From NCBI GenBank assembly GCA_045638465.1, contig JAZUBK010000032.1, forward strand, positions 1-16,385: a DNA stretch of 16,385 bases. Direction: 5' to 3'. Below, one piece after another: positions 1-8,192 of the stretch. The position numbers and the translations under genes are program-made. The notes beneath the pieces are model-generated. The model was not told the DNA's origin. It ran no database searches and saw only the letters and a program-made list of their open reading frames with translations. How positions within the stretch are numbered: position 1 is the stretch's first letter; the number at the start of each line of letters is the position of its first letter. The stretch is from CAKVLS01 sp045638465 (GTDB lineage Bacteria; Bacillota; Clostridia; Christensenellales; UBA1242).

Positions 1-1240
<1,240 letters not shown>

Positions 1241-1542
1241 AATTTAGTTTAATCTAAATGATTCATCAGAAATTGATTATAAAGTCTATGTTTTATCCTT
1301 GATACTAAAATCTTGTTAAATTTGACTCAGCGTAATTGTTTCGCATTAAAACTTGAATTTTAATTGAAAATACATATTACACGAACTTTACTTAGTAAGT
1401 AAAATTTTAACGTAGTTGATAACTAATTTGCACTAGTTATCTTACTCGATATTTGTCTTCTCTATATTTCTTAGATATGCAGTTGTCAATGTTCTATTTC
1501 GTAGCAACATCAGTTGCTTGTCACTTCCTCTTCGTTAGTGAC
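1241..1542 (-). other. 23S rRNA transcribed leader with hairpins and boxA-like site
   Basis: This is the stretch between the inferred transcription start (about 1542) and the 23S 5' end. It begins with two hairpins in the transcript: GTCACT/AGTGAC (1519-1541) and AGCAAC-TGAT-GTTGCT (1503-1518). Next comes GAACATTGACAACTGCATA (1476-1494 on the minus strand), which resembles the boxA/ITS antitermination motif of Firmicute rRNA operons. A further TTTAG/CTAAA hairpin (1242-1257) abuts the 23S end and may belong to the RNase III processing stalk, whose other half would lie outside the window. The roles are inferred from rRNA leader architecture. Confidence 0.6.
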
Positions 1543-1548
1543 GGTGTT

Positions 1549-1577
1549 AGAATACCATATAGAAATTGAGGTGTCAA
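1549..1577 (-). promoter_or_regulatory. Promoter of the free-standing 23S rRNA gene
   Basis: On the minus strand there is a perfect -35 TTGACA (1572-1577), a 17-nt spacer and a -10 TATTCT (1549-1554) preceded by TGG, an extended -10. The predicted start is near 1542. A-tracts lie just upstream of the -35 (about 1581-1610) and resemble an UP element. This is one of the strongest promoters in the window and points directly into the 23S leader. Confidence 0.85.
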
Positions 1578-2260
1578 CAACTTTTTTTTAATTTTTTTCA
1601 TTTTTTTAGAAATTTTGTCAAAAAACCCGAACACCACGCCGAGTGTTTGCAAAATACCCCCTTTTTTGACCGTTTTTTAGCCGATTTTTGCAAGACAAAA
1701 CCTATAAAAATATCTATATCTTATATAAAAATAATCTAATAAAAGCCTCAATAATATAAAAGTTTTATAAAAATATATAAATATTAAACTTATTTAAAAT
1801 GGTATTATTAGATAGATAAACCTTTAAAAAACAAAAAACCAATTAAATATTCCACCATCTTTTACACCCAGGCTACCATAAAATCATTTTTTGCTACCCC
1901 ACAAAAGCTTCCCCTCCCCTGCTCTTTTATATATGTATTATTTCTTTTATATAATATATTATATACATATATAAGGGAAGTCACTTCGAGTCTTATAATA
2001 TCTATCCTTAAATATATTTGCTTTAATCAACCATAAACAAAGCAATAAATATTACAAAGTATTTTTAAAACACACAAAATTGTAATTGTCCAATTTTACA
2101 AATATTCTGTGTATGTTTAATGTTTTTATTTAGAAAACCATTTAAAACCAGGCTGCAAATATGGGTATTTAGAAAAATTTTTAATTATTTTTAGATGCTA
2201 TAACCCGCATAGATAGGGACTTTGGGGGCATTGGCGGTACATCGCAAAAGGCATTGGGGG
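1578..2260. other. AT-rich intergenic spacer with inverted repeats, no gene seen
   Basis: No convincing coding frame, tRNA, 5S or 16S sequence is visible on either strand. The stretch holds A/T homopolymers and several dyads. The largest is TTATATATGTAT (1927-1938) with ATACATATATAA (1963-1974), flanked by CTTCCC (1908-1913) and GGGAAG (1975-1980). Another is AAAATTG/CAATTTT (2076-2097). A weak GC-containing hairpin, AACAC/GTGTT, lies near 1630-1648. An 8-bp direct repeat GGCATTGG occurs at 2227-2234 and 2250-2257, just before the next promoter. Confidence 0.6.
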
Positions 2261-2288
2261 TTGCAAAATATAAAAACTATGGTATAAT
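2261..2288 (+). promoter_or_regulatory. Promoter abutting the HD-GYP/zeta gene start
   Basis: TTGCAA (2261-2266), a 16-nt spacer and a perfect extended -10 (TGG then TATAAT, 2283-2288). The predicted transcription start (about 2295) falls at or after the first ATG (2289) and only a few bases before the second in-frame ATG (2298). There is no Shine-Dalgarno between them. Confidence 0.6.
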
Positions 2289-3548
2289 ATGCGTATTATG
2301 ATTAACCTAAATTTTATTCATAAATCCGATAAACACAAAGTAAAAGCCCTTGTTGACGTTATAAGGGTTCACTCAAAAGAGACATATAAACACGCTCAAG
2401 ACGTGGCAAATATTAGTTTGGCATTGGGTCAAGCACTAAAACTACCAATAGAACAACTAGCAAATCTTTATACAGCGGGACTGCTGCACGATATAGGTAA
2501 ATTATCTATAAGAAAAGAGATTTTACACAAACCCCACTGTAGCGATGAAGAGGTAGAATACATCAAAGAGGCACATATTCAAGGCACAAAAGCGATACTT
2601 ACTGGTTATTTTTCTAAAGATATCGTTGATCTTTGTTGTCACCACCACGAAAGACTAAATGGTAAAGGTTACCCAGAAGGGTTAACTGGTTGCCAACTTT
2701 CTTTAGGCGATAGAATATTGCATATAGCAGACACAATAAGTGCTATGAGTTTGAAAAGAAGCTATTTAGAAGTGCCTTACACTGAAGAACAAATAGCAGA
2801 AAGGTTAAAAGCGTTGGCTGCTAAGGGTGAATTAGACCATACACTCGTTAATCTTGCTGTAACAAATATGCACAATATCCACAACGAACCATTTAGAGCT
2901 TTTGATTTCAAAACATCAAGGGCAATACTTCAAAAAGCAAGTACCATGCCAGAAAGATCAGATATTGTACCAACAATGTATGTTTTTGCGGGGCCTAACG
3001 CTAGTGGAAAAAGCACACTTATTGCCAATAGATATCTAAGAGGAGAACTTAGTGCTCCATATATTAATGCAGATATCATCACTGCAACTGAGCTTGACCA
3101 TATAGAAGATGAAACCGAAAGAGCAAAAACTGGTATGTTTATGGCTATGGACAGGGTTGAAAGTGCAATCGACAGCAGAGTCTCTTTTGTTTACGAAACA
3201 GTACTTTCTCACCCAAGCAAGATAGACCTTATACGCAAAGCAAAAGAAAATGGCTATAATATCCGATCAATATTTGTTTGTACAGAAGACCCCTCTATCA
3301 ATATCGTAAGACTAGAGGAAAGAGTTAAAAATGGCGGCCACGATGTGCCTACCGAAAAAGTTTATTCAAGATACGAAAGGGCTATATCATTATCATATGA
3401 TTTGCAAGAAATATCTGATAGTTATGAGCTTTTTGATAACACCCAAGATAGAAAAGTTGTGTCTTTAATGCAAGATCCTCAATCACAAAGTCCTCAAGAT
3501 ACAGCAAAACCTCAAAGCCAAGATACAGATGGCGGCCAAGGACAATAA
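2289..3548 (+). CDS. HD-GYP domain protein fused to zeta-toxin-like P-loop kinase
   Basis: The product is 419 aa with two enzymatic domains. Residues about 20-190 form an HD-GYP domain: HD at H67-D68 (LLHDIGK), H96, HHHE at 118-121, GKGYPEG at 125-131 and HIAD ending at D148. This family hydrolyses cyclic di-GMP, and all the signature residues look intact. Residues about 228-390 resemble zeta-toxin/COG4185 kinases: Walker A GPNASGKST (235-243), NAD (D262), YETVLS (E303), R345, GGH (349-351) and RYERA (361-365). Zeta toxins phosphorylate UDP-N-acetylglucosamine; relatives have other or unknown substrates. A Q/S/P/D-rich tail (about 396-419) ends the protein. No signal peptide or membrane segment is seen. 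No antitoxin-like gene is adjacent. Translation may start at 2298 rather than 2289, because the -10 box touches the first ATG and no SD exists. The fusion is seen in the sequence; its function is unknown, and a nucleotide-linked signalling or stress role is inference. Confidence 0.88.
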   Translation: MRIMINLNFIHKSDKHKVKALVDVIRVHSKETYKHAQDVANISLALGQALKLPIEQLANLYTAGLLHDIGKLSIRKEILHKPHCSDEEVEYIKEAHIQGTKAILTGYFSKDIVDLCCHHHERLNGKGYPEGLTGCQLSLGDRILHIADTISAMSLKRSYLEVPYTEEQIAERLKALAAKGELDHTLVNLAVTNMHNIHNEPFRAFDFKTSRAILQKASTMPERSDIVPTMYVFAGPNASGKSTLIANRYLRGELSAPYINADIITATELDHIEDETERAKTGMFMAMDRVESAIDSRVSFVYETVLSHPSKIDLIRKAKENGYNIRSIFVCTEDPSINIVRLEERVKNGGHDVPTEKVYSRYERAISLSYDLQEISDSYELFDNTQDRKVVSLMQDPQSQSPQDTAKPQSQDTDGGQGQ

Positions 3549-3557
3549 TTAATATTT

Positions 3558-3587
3558 AAAAGGAAAGATTATTTCTTTCCTTTTTTT
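3558..3587 (+). terminator. Intrinsic terminator after the HD-GYP/zeta gene
   Basis: An 11-bp stem (AAAAGGAAAGA / TCTTTCCTTTT) around loop TTATT is followed by a T run, 10 nt after the stop codon. It isolates this gene as a single transcription unit. Confidence 0.85.
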
Positions 3588-3703
3588 GTTCGGTTTAAAT
3601 GTTTTTATAGGTTATATGGATAAATTAATCTTTTAACTAGCTTTTATAAAAAATTTCTCAATTACACAACTAAAAAGAGGTCGTTTTTTACAAAAAGCGA
3701 ATA

Positions 3704-3732
3704 TTCGTTTGATTTTTTATTTTTTGTATAAT
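3704..3732 (+). promoter_or_regulatory. Probable promoter of the MBL-GNAT gene
   Basis: A perfect -10 TATAAT (3727-3732) with a 17-nt spacer to a weak -35 TTCGTT (3704-3709). It lies about 33 nt before the ATG at 3766, which is preceded by an AAAGGA ribosome binding site. Confidence 0.6.
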
Positions 3733-3765
3733 ATACTATTTTTGAATAAAAAAGGATAAAATTAT

Positions 3766-5055
3766 ATGAAACTTACTATTTTGGGTACAGGCTGTCCTTG
3801 GACAAAAAGAGCCTGTGCAAATTATTTGCTTGATAATAATATAATCGTAGATCCAGGTGCTGGTAGTGTAAAACAACTTTTGAAAAGCAACGACAAATTA
3901 CTTCACCACGAAAAAATCGAAAGAATCGACCTTATACTTATTACTCACTTTCACCTAGACCACTACGGGGATATCCCTTACCTTCTTCAAAAGTGCGCTA
4001 CAGGAAAGTACGGACCAAACAACAAACTAACTATCATTGCCCCACCTAACGCAAGACAAATAATAGAACAATTCACTCGTCTTAGTATCGGTGACCACTC
4101 TGCTAACAAAATTGGTTTTGATGAGCATATCGATTGGTATGAGGCTGGAGATTTTACTACATTTAAGTGGAGAGATTTGGAGATTACTTCTTTGGTTCTT
4201 GACCATGGCCATATGATAGACTACGGCTATATGATCAAACAACCTAATGGCAAAGTAATTAGCTTTACTGGTGATACTGTTATGACACCAAATGTAGAAT
4301 ATATGATAGAACATAGCGACCTTTGTGTATGTTGTATGTCAAATACTATGAAAGAAAAAGCACACTACAATATTATCGAAGGCATAGAACTTATGAAAAA
4401 GTATCGTGGCAAGTGCTGTTTAATTCCTGCACATATGACTTCTCAAGCGATAGACTATGCACGTACTCGTATCAAGATGCCTTATGACCTTATGGTTGTA
4501 GACACTGATGATGAGTTGCCTTATGATTACGAACTTCCACAAGAACTTCAAGAAAAACGTGAAGAGGAAAATGACGTTTGCTATGATGATTTTGAATTTG
4601 CAACTGACAAATTCCATATCATAAGAGGCAAACACGTTAACCTAAATCTTACAGATACTTTTATACCAAAAGAAAAGTGGGACAACTCACCTATCTATCT
4701 ATTCTCTATCTATGACAAAAAGCAAAACAACATCGGTTGGCTAAAGTTTAGAGTGGGAAGAAATGAATTTGTTAAATACAACGGCAACGTTGAGTTTGAC
4801 TTCCACCCAGGATATTTGAACATGGCTCCAGATGCTTTTGAGATTTTGACTGAGATAGCAAACTATCATGGTATGGACCAAATTTATTTCTGTGCAAAAT
4901 CAAACGATATGGTTATTCGTCATGTTTATGAGGAAATTGGTTGCAAACTACTAGGTATTAAATATATAGTAGACGACCACGACAAAGAACTTGTATCAAA
5001 CGGCGACACAGAACACTGCATCTACACCCTAGATACATGCGAAGAATCTAAATAA
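3766..5055 (+). CDS. Metallo-beta-lactamase-fold hydrolase fused to a GNAT-like domain
   Basis: The product is 429 aa. Residues 1-about 250 form a metallo-beta-lactamase fold of the RNase Z/PhnP type: LGTG at 6-9, the metal motif HFHLDH (H61, H63, D65, H66), DHGH (147/149), GDT (D170), H200 and PAH (H223). It is therefore a likely zinc- or manganese-dependent phosphodiesterase or hydrolase. An acidic linker (about 250-280, rich in E and D) leads to residues 282-425, which read like a GNAT acetyltransferase (IGWLKFRVG, GNVEFDFHPGYLNMAP, then a VYEEIGCKLLG end). The usual acetyl-CoA pyrophosphate loop (R/Q-x-x-G-x-G/A) is not evident; NMAPDA stands in its place, so the domain may bind without catalysing. 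The substrate is unknown. The gene is monocistronic, with its own promoter and terminator, and is cytoplasmic as no signal peptide is seen. The MBL assignment is firm and the GNAT assignment moderate. Confidence 0.87.
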   Translation: MKLTILGTGCPWTKRACANYLLDNNIIVDPGAGSVKQLLKSNDKLLHHEKIERIDLILITHFHLDHYGDIPYLLQKCATGKYGPNNKLTIIAPPNARQIIEQFTRLSIGDHSANKIGFDEHIDWYEAGDFTTFKWRDLEITSLVLDHGHMIDYGYMIKQPNGKVISFTGDTVMTPNVEYMIEHSDLCVCCMSNTMKEKAHYNIIEGIELMKKYRGKCCLIPAHMTSQAIDYARTRIKMPYDLMVVDTDDELPYDYELPQELQEKREEENDVCYDDFEFATDKFHIIRGKHVNLNLTDTFIPKEKWDNSPIYLFSIYDKKQNNIGWLKFRVGRNEFVKYNGNVEFDFHPGYLNMAPDAFEILTEIANYHGMDQIYFCAKSNDMVIRHVYEEIGCKLLGIKYIVDDHDKELVSNGDTEHCIYTLDTCEESK

Positions 5056-5060
5056 TATCA

Positions 5061-5096
5061 AAAAAACTACTAGAATTTTCTAGTAGTTTTTTTATT
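5061..5096 (+). terminator. Intrinsic terminator after the MBL-GNAT gene
   Basis: A long perfect stem (AAAAAACTACTAGAA at 5061-5075 with its complement at 5078-5092) runs into T-rich sequence, just after the stop codon at 5053-5055. Confidence 0.88.
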
Positions 5097-5202
5097 TTTT
5101 TAATTAAAAAAGCATTGTCATTTAGAAGATTTTTTATTTTGCATTTTAATAATGTTTTTAAAAACAATCAATTTATGTTATCATTAATTATAGGAGAAAA
5201 TT

Positions 5203-5553
5203 ATGAAAGAAAAACTACAAAAACTACTTGATATCATCAAAGAAAAAAAGGCCTACACCATAATACAATCAAAACCTGACGAAAGTGGCATATTAATATT
5301 GGGTGGGCACAGCTATCACAATGAGATTTTTGACGTTTTGGGCGCAATTAATCATGACCTTAACTATATGGAAAATTATAAAAAGCTAGAAGGTTTAGAC
5401 ATTTCAAATTACACCATACAAAATATCGAAACACACCTAACCTATCTTAGCCGAGCAGAAAGATTTTGTGATGGTATTATTGCAGCTAGTATCGATAACG
5501 GCATATTGCAAAAGTTAGTTGAAAGATATTTAATTCTTCTTTCAGACAAATAA
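5203..5553 (+). CDS. Small conserved-looking protein of unknown function
   Basis: The product is 116 aa. A good SD (AGGAG) ends about 7 nt before the ATG. It is soluble and largely helical, with no membrane segment. The N-terminus is a lysine-rich helix (MKEKLQKLLDIIKEKK). The C-terminal stretch (RAERFCDGIIAASIDNGILQ) recalls the ERF-x-G motif near the end of DUF6508-type proteins, but this is from memory and weak. The nitroreductase gene follows after 67 nt with no terminator between, so the two are probably co-transcribed. No function can be assigned from the sequence. Confidence 0.7.
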   Translation: MKEKLQKLLDIIKEKKAYTIIQSKPDESGILILGGHSYHNEIFDVLGAINHDLNYMENYKKLEGLDISNYTIQNIETHLTYLSRAERFCDGIIAASIDNGILQKLVERYLILLSDK

Positions 5554-5620
5554 TAGTTTATTTTTTCATAAAAATAATTAAAACACACAGTTTAAATTAT
5601 AATAAAAAGGAGATAAATAT

Positions 5621-6148
5621 ATGCAAGATATATTAGACACTATAGTTACTCGTCGTAGCGTAAAATCATACAAATCAGATATGCCAGAAGAAGCCCTTAT
5701 CGAAAAAGTAATCAAAGCTGGAACTTATGCTCCATCTGGCCTGAACAGACAATCACCAATTATTATCGCAATCACCAATAAAGAAATCCGTGACAATCTA
5801 TCAAAAACCGTTGCTGCTATGCGTGGCAGAAGTGACTTTGACCCATTTTATAACGCACCGGTTGTACTTGTAGTCCTTGCCGAAAAAGACAAGTTTACCA
5901 GGGTGTATGATGGTAGTGTAGTCATGGAAAACATGTTACTAGAAGCCCACAGTTTAGGCCTTGGCGCTTGTTGGATACATTGGTGCAAAGAGTCTTTTGA
6001 AAGCGACTTCGGAAAGTCTATTTTAAAAAGCCTCAACCTAGATCCAGACGCTTACGAAGGTGTAGGTCACTGCATCTTGGGATATCCAGACAAAAGACCA
6101 GAAGGGGTACTTCCTCGCAAAGAAAATTACGTTTATTATATAAGATAA
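5621..6148 (+). CDS. Nitroreductase-family FMN-dependent oxidoreductase
   Basis: The product is 175 aa, a usual length for the short nitroreductase subfamily. FMN-contact signatures are visible: RRSVKSY at 11-17 and APSGLNRQS at 38-46. A central stretch rich in small residues is followed by SLGLGACWIHW, typical of the family's dimer and flavin site, and the C-terminal ILGYP is the usual strand-turn. Members reduce nitro compounds, quinones or other electron acceptors with NAD(P)H; the physiological substrate here is not evident. The start is fixed by AAGGAG 8 nt upstream of the ATG. A TATAAT at 5598-5603 may add a weak promoter of its own, with no clear -35, besides likely read-through from the small upstream gene. 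The terminator follows at 6212. Confidence 0.92.
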   Translation: MQDILDTIVTRRSVKSYKSDMPEEALIEKVIKAGTYAPSGLNRQSPIIIAITNKEIRDNLSKTVAAMRGRSDFDPFYNAPVVLVVLAEKDKFTRVYDGSVVMENMLLEAHSLGLGACWIHWCKESFESDFGKSILKSLNLDPDAYEGVGHCILGYPDKRPEGVLPRKENYVYYIR

Positions 6149-6211
6149 TAAATTATTCCCATATGTTTTTTAACAAAAAAGTTTTATTCAGCTCAAATTG
6201 ACATAAGACAT

Positions 6212-6241
6212 AAAAAAACACCGATTAGACGGTGTTTTTTT
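6212..6241. terminator. Bidirectional terminator between convergent genes
   Basis: A 12-bp stem (AAAAAAACACCG / CGGTGTTTTTTT) around loop ATTAGA. The A tract on one side and the T tract on the other make it work as an intrinsic terminator on both strands. It lies 64 nt after the nitroreductase stop and 4 nt beyond the stop of the convergent DUF1295 gene. Confidence 0.88.
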
Positions 6242-6244
6242 GTT

Positions 6245-7147
6245 TTATTTTGTTTCTTTTTTGCCATCTGATTTTATGACATTTTTGAAAATTATTGGCA
6301 AAGGAATTAGCATATTTGTTTGCTCTTTATATTCCTCAAAACCTGCTTTAGCAGATTGTCTTTTGTCTGCCATAGGTATACTTATAAACATAAACATAAG
6401 GGTATTAAGCATAGCACCCACTAGCAAATACCAATGTGCCCAAGAGGTTGCGAATACAGATGCAAGGCCTACGCCCCACCACATTAAGATTTCGCCAAGA
6501 TAATTTGGGTGACGTGAGTGTTTCCAAAGGCCATTTTTAATAAAGTTTTCAGTGGTTTTATTTTTGCGGAATTTGTGCATTTGAACATCAGCAAAGCCTT
6601 GCATAGTTGCCGCAAGTAAAGATACTACAATAAATATAAAGGCAAATACATTATTTTCGCCACTTTGCATAACAAAAACTGCAGGAAGTGTACACGCATA
6701 AACAATCAATGTAGGCACCATATGGATTCCGCAGAAATTAACTAGAGGATACCATTTGCCAGTTTTTTCTCTCAAAAGGCCATATCTCCAGTCTTCACTC
6801 TTTAAATTTTTAAATGTGTATGCCCAGTTTGCAGTAAGTCTTACGCCCCACAAAGCAACCACTACAAAAAATAATATTTTAATAGCGTTAAGCGGTCTGC
6901 CTATCATAAAGCAAGTCAAAATAACTATTGGTTGAACGCTCCAATATGGGTCATACATAGATGCGTTCCCAAATATCAAACTAAATATAAATACAACTAT
7001 AGTTGCCACAATATCTGCAATAAGCAGTGACCAATAATTGTTTAGTGGCATAAAGGCATAAGTAATAAGTCCTATTTCTATAGCCAAAGCATAAACTAGT
7101 GCCACAACAATAAAACTTGCTACTCTACTTTCTTTTATTTTTATCAT
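6245..7147 (-). CDS. DUF1295 / steroid 5-alpha-reductase-like membrane protein
   Basis: The product is 300 aa with about seven or eight hydrophobic helices. The C-terminal region carries the family signature: a conserved QGFADVQMHKFR helix, then GLWKHSRHPNYLGEILMWWG, the motif shared by DUF1295 proteins, steroid 5-alpha-reductase C-termini and isoprenylcysteine methyltransferase-like membrane enzymes. The bacterial members are mostly uncharacterised; NAD(P)H-dependent reduction or methyl transfer on a lipid-soluble substrate is family-based speculation. The start is supported by a perfect AGGAGG (7153-7158 on the + strand coordinates) upstream of the ATG. The TSCPD gene lies 54 nt upstream with no terminator between, so the two form an operon read from 7459 downwards. 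Confidence 0.9.
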   Translation of the reverse strand: MIKIKESRVASFIVVALVYALAIEIGLITYAFMPLNNYWSLLIADIVATIVVFIFSLIFGNASMYDPYWSVQPIVILTCFMIGRPLNAIKILFFVVVALWGVRLTANWAYTFKNLKSEDWRYGLLREKTGKWYPLVNFCGIHMVPTLIVYACTLPAVFVMQSGENNVFAFIFIVVSLLAATMQGFADVQMHKFRKNKTTENFIKNGLWKHSRHPNYLGEILMWWGVGLASVFATSWAHWYLLVGAMLNTLMFMFISIPMADKRQSAKAGFEEYKEQTNMLIPLPIIFKNVIKSDGKKETK

Positions 7148-7201
7148 TTTGTCCTCCTATTTTTATAAATAAAAAGATAATAAATTACGTTTTTAAATTA
7201 A

Positions 7202-7459
7202 TTATTGTTTTTCTTTTTTTGCCGCTTGAAGCACAGCTATTGCTAGTTGATCGGCGCATGATGTTGGCCTAAAACCGCAAGTATTACCTTTTAGTTTTGC
7301 AGCAATATCCTCTGCGCTCATACCCTCTACTAATTTTGAAATAGCCTTTAGATTTCCATTGCAACCACCAAGAAAAGAAACATTACTTATAATGCCGTCA
7401 TTTATCTCAAATTTTATTTCGTGTGAACAAGTGCCATTTGTTTTATATACAAAATTCAT
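7202..7459 (-). CDS. TSCPD domain protein (TIGR03905-like)
   Basis: The product is 85 aa and matches the small stand-alone TSCPD family, related to the C-terminal domain of B12-dependent ribonucleotide reductase (NrdJ). Landmarks are GTCSHEIKFEI near the N-terminus, VSFLGGCNGNLKAISKLVEGM in the middle, and CGFRPTSCADQLA near the end. The name-giving TSCPD is TSCAD here. The clustered cysteines suggest metal or redox chemistry, but the role of the stand-alone form is not known to me. GAGGGT lies 6-7 nt before the ATG. The promoter is at 7484-7512, divergent from the Nudix gene. Confidence 0.88.
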   Translation of the reverse strand: MNFVYKTNGTCSHEIKFEINDGIISNVSFLGGCNGNLKAISKLVEGMSAEDIAAKLKGNTCGFRPTSCADQLAIAVLQAAKKEKQ

Positions 7460-7483
7460 ATATTACCCTCTTTTTCTATTTTT

Positions 7484-7512
7484 AATTTAGCAAAATTGCG
7501 TCCAGCCGTCAA
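7484..7512 (-). promoter_or_regulatory. Promoter of the TSCPD-DUF1295 operon
   Basis: On the minus strand: -35 TTGACG (7507-7512), a 17-nt spacer ending in TGC, and -10 TAAATT (7484-7489), so an extended -10 arrangement about 25 nt before the start codon. Confidence 0.7.
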
Positions 7513-7561
7513 TTTATTTATACAAATACGCACAAATGACTTTGATTTTGTTTAATTTATT

Positions 7562-7589
7562 ATGACAAAAATTATCTTTGTGCTAAAAT
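7562..7589 (+). promoter_or_regulatory. Promoter of the Nudix gene
   Basis: ATGACA (7562-7567), a 16-nt spacer ending TGC, and TAAAAT (7584-7589). The core TTTGTGCTAAAAT recurs at the asnS promoter (10652-10664). Confidence 0.65.
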
Positions 7590-7615
7590 GTTAAACATAA
7601 ATTAAAGGAGTTATT

Positions 7616-8092
7616 ATGGAATATCTAGACATATATGATAGTAATGACAACAAAACAGAAAAACAAATAGAAAGAGGCAACAAAAACTTAGGCGAAAACG
7701 AATATATCAAGCTCTCTACTCTATGGCTAAAAAGTGGCGACAAATATTTATTGCAAGTTTGTTCCGAAGAAAAAGGTAGCGAATATGCCGTAACAGGCGG
7801 TCACGTCAGCGCCGGAAATGACGCTAGATTTCAAGCCACACTTGAAGCTGAAGAAGAGTTAGGTTTGCATATAGACCCCAATAGCCTCAACTATCTAGGA
7901 AGAATAATTATACGCAAGGCTATGTTTGAAGTTTTTATGCTAGAAGACGATACTTTACAAAACAAAACTTTTACCCTTCAAAAAGAAGAAGTAGCAGATG
8001 TGCTTTGGCTGACAAAATCACAAATAGAAAGTTTGTCTGATGATGTGCTAAGAAAATCAACCAAAATTCAATACGAAACATTTATAAAATAA
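7616..8092 (+). CDS. Nudix hydrolase (IDI-like N-terminus)
   Basis: The product is 158 aa. It opens with MEYLDIYD and a charged stretch typical of the Clostridial Nudix group that resembles isopentenyl-diphosphate isomerase. The Nudix box lies around residues 61-85 (GGHVSAGNDARFQATLEAEEELGL). The glycine and the EAEEELG core with the metal-binding glutamates are present, but two box positions deviate: the first Glu is Asn and the Arg before the Glu core is Leu. Members cleave nucleoside diphosphates linked to other moieties; the substrate here is unknown. AAAGGAG precedes the ATG. It is monocistronic, with an extended -10 promoter upstream and a strong terminator right after the stop. Confidence 0.88.
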   Translation: MEYLDIYDSNDNKTEKQIERGNKNLGENEYIKLSTLWLKSGDKYLLQVCSEEKGSEYAVTGGHVSAGNDARFQATLEAEEELGLHIDPNSLNYLGRIIIRKAMFEVFMLEDDTLQNKTFTLQKEEVADVLWLTKSQIESLSDDVLRKSTKIQYETFIK

Positions 8093-8127
8093 AAAAGTGA
8101 AATCTATTTTTCACTTTTTATTTTTTT
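8091..8127 (+). terminator. Intrinsic terminator after the Nudix gene
   Basis: An 11-bp stem (AAAAAGTGAAA / TTTCACTTTTT) around a 6-nt loop, followed by a T7 run. The stop codon sits at its left foot. Confidence 0.85.
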
Positions 8128-8141
8128 GCACTTTTGTTTTA

Positions 8142-8170
8142 TAGACTTTTTCAAAAAAAGAGTGTATACT
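8142..8170 (+). promoter_or_regulatory. Promoter of the sufC-sufB-like operon
   Basis: TAGACT (8142-8147), a 17-nt spacer and TATACT (8165-8170), 22 nt before the ATG at 8193. Confidence 0.6.
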
Positions 8171-8192
8171 TTGCAAGTAGGAAAATAAACAT

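Noticed and set aside
1620..1650. GC-containing hairpin with T run on the minus strand, possible terminator
   Set aside because: The stem is only about 5 bp with an 8-nt loop, and no gene lies upstream of it on that strand.
1241..2288. tRNA, 5S or 16S remnant in the spacer next to 23S
   Set aside because: No T-loop motif, 16S 3' end or 5S-like sequence could be found on either strand.
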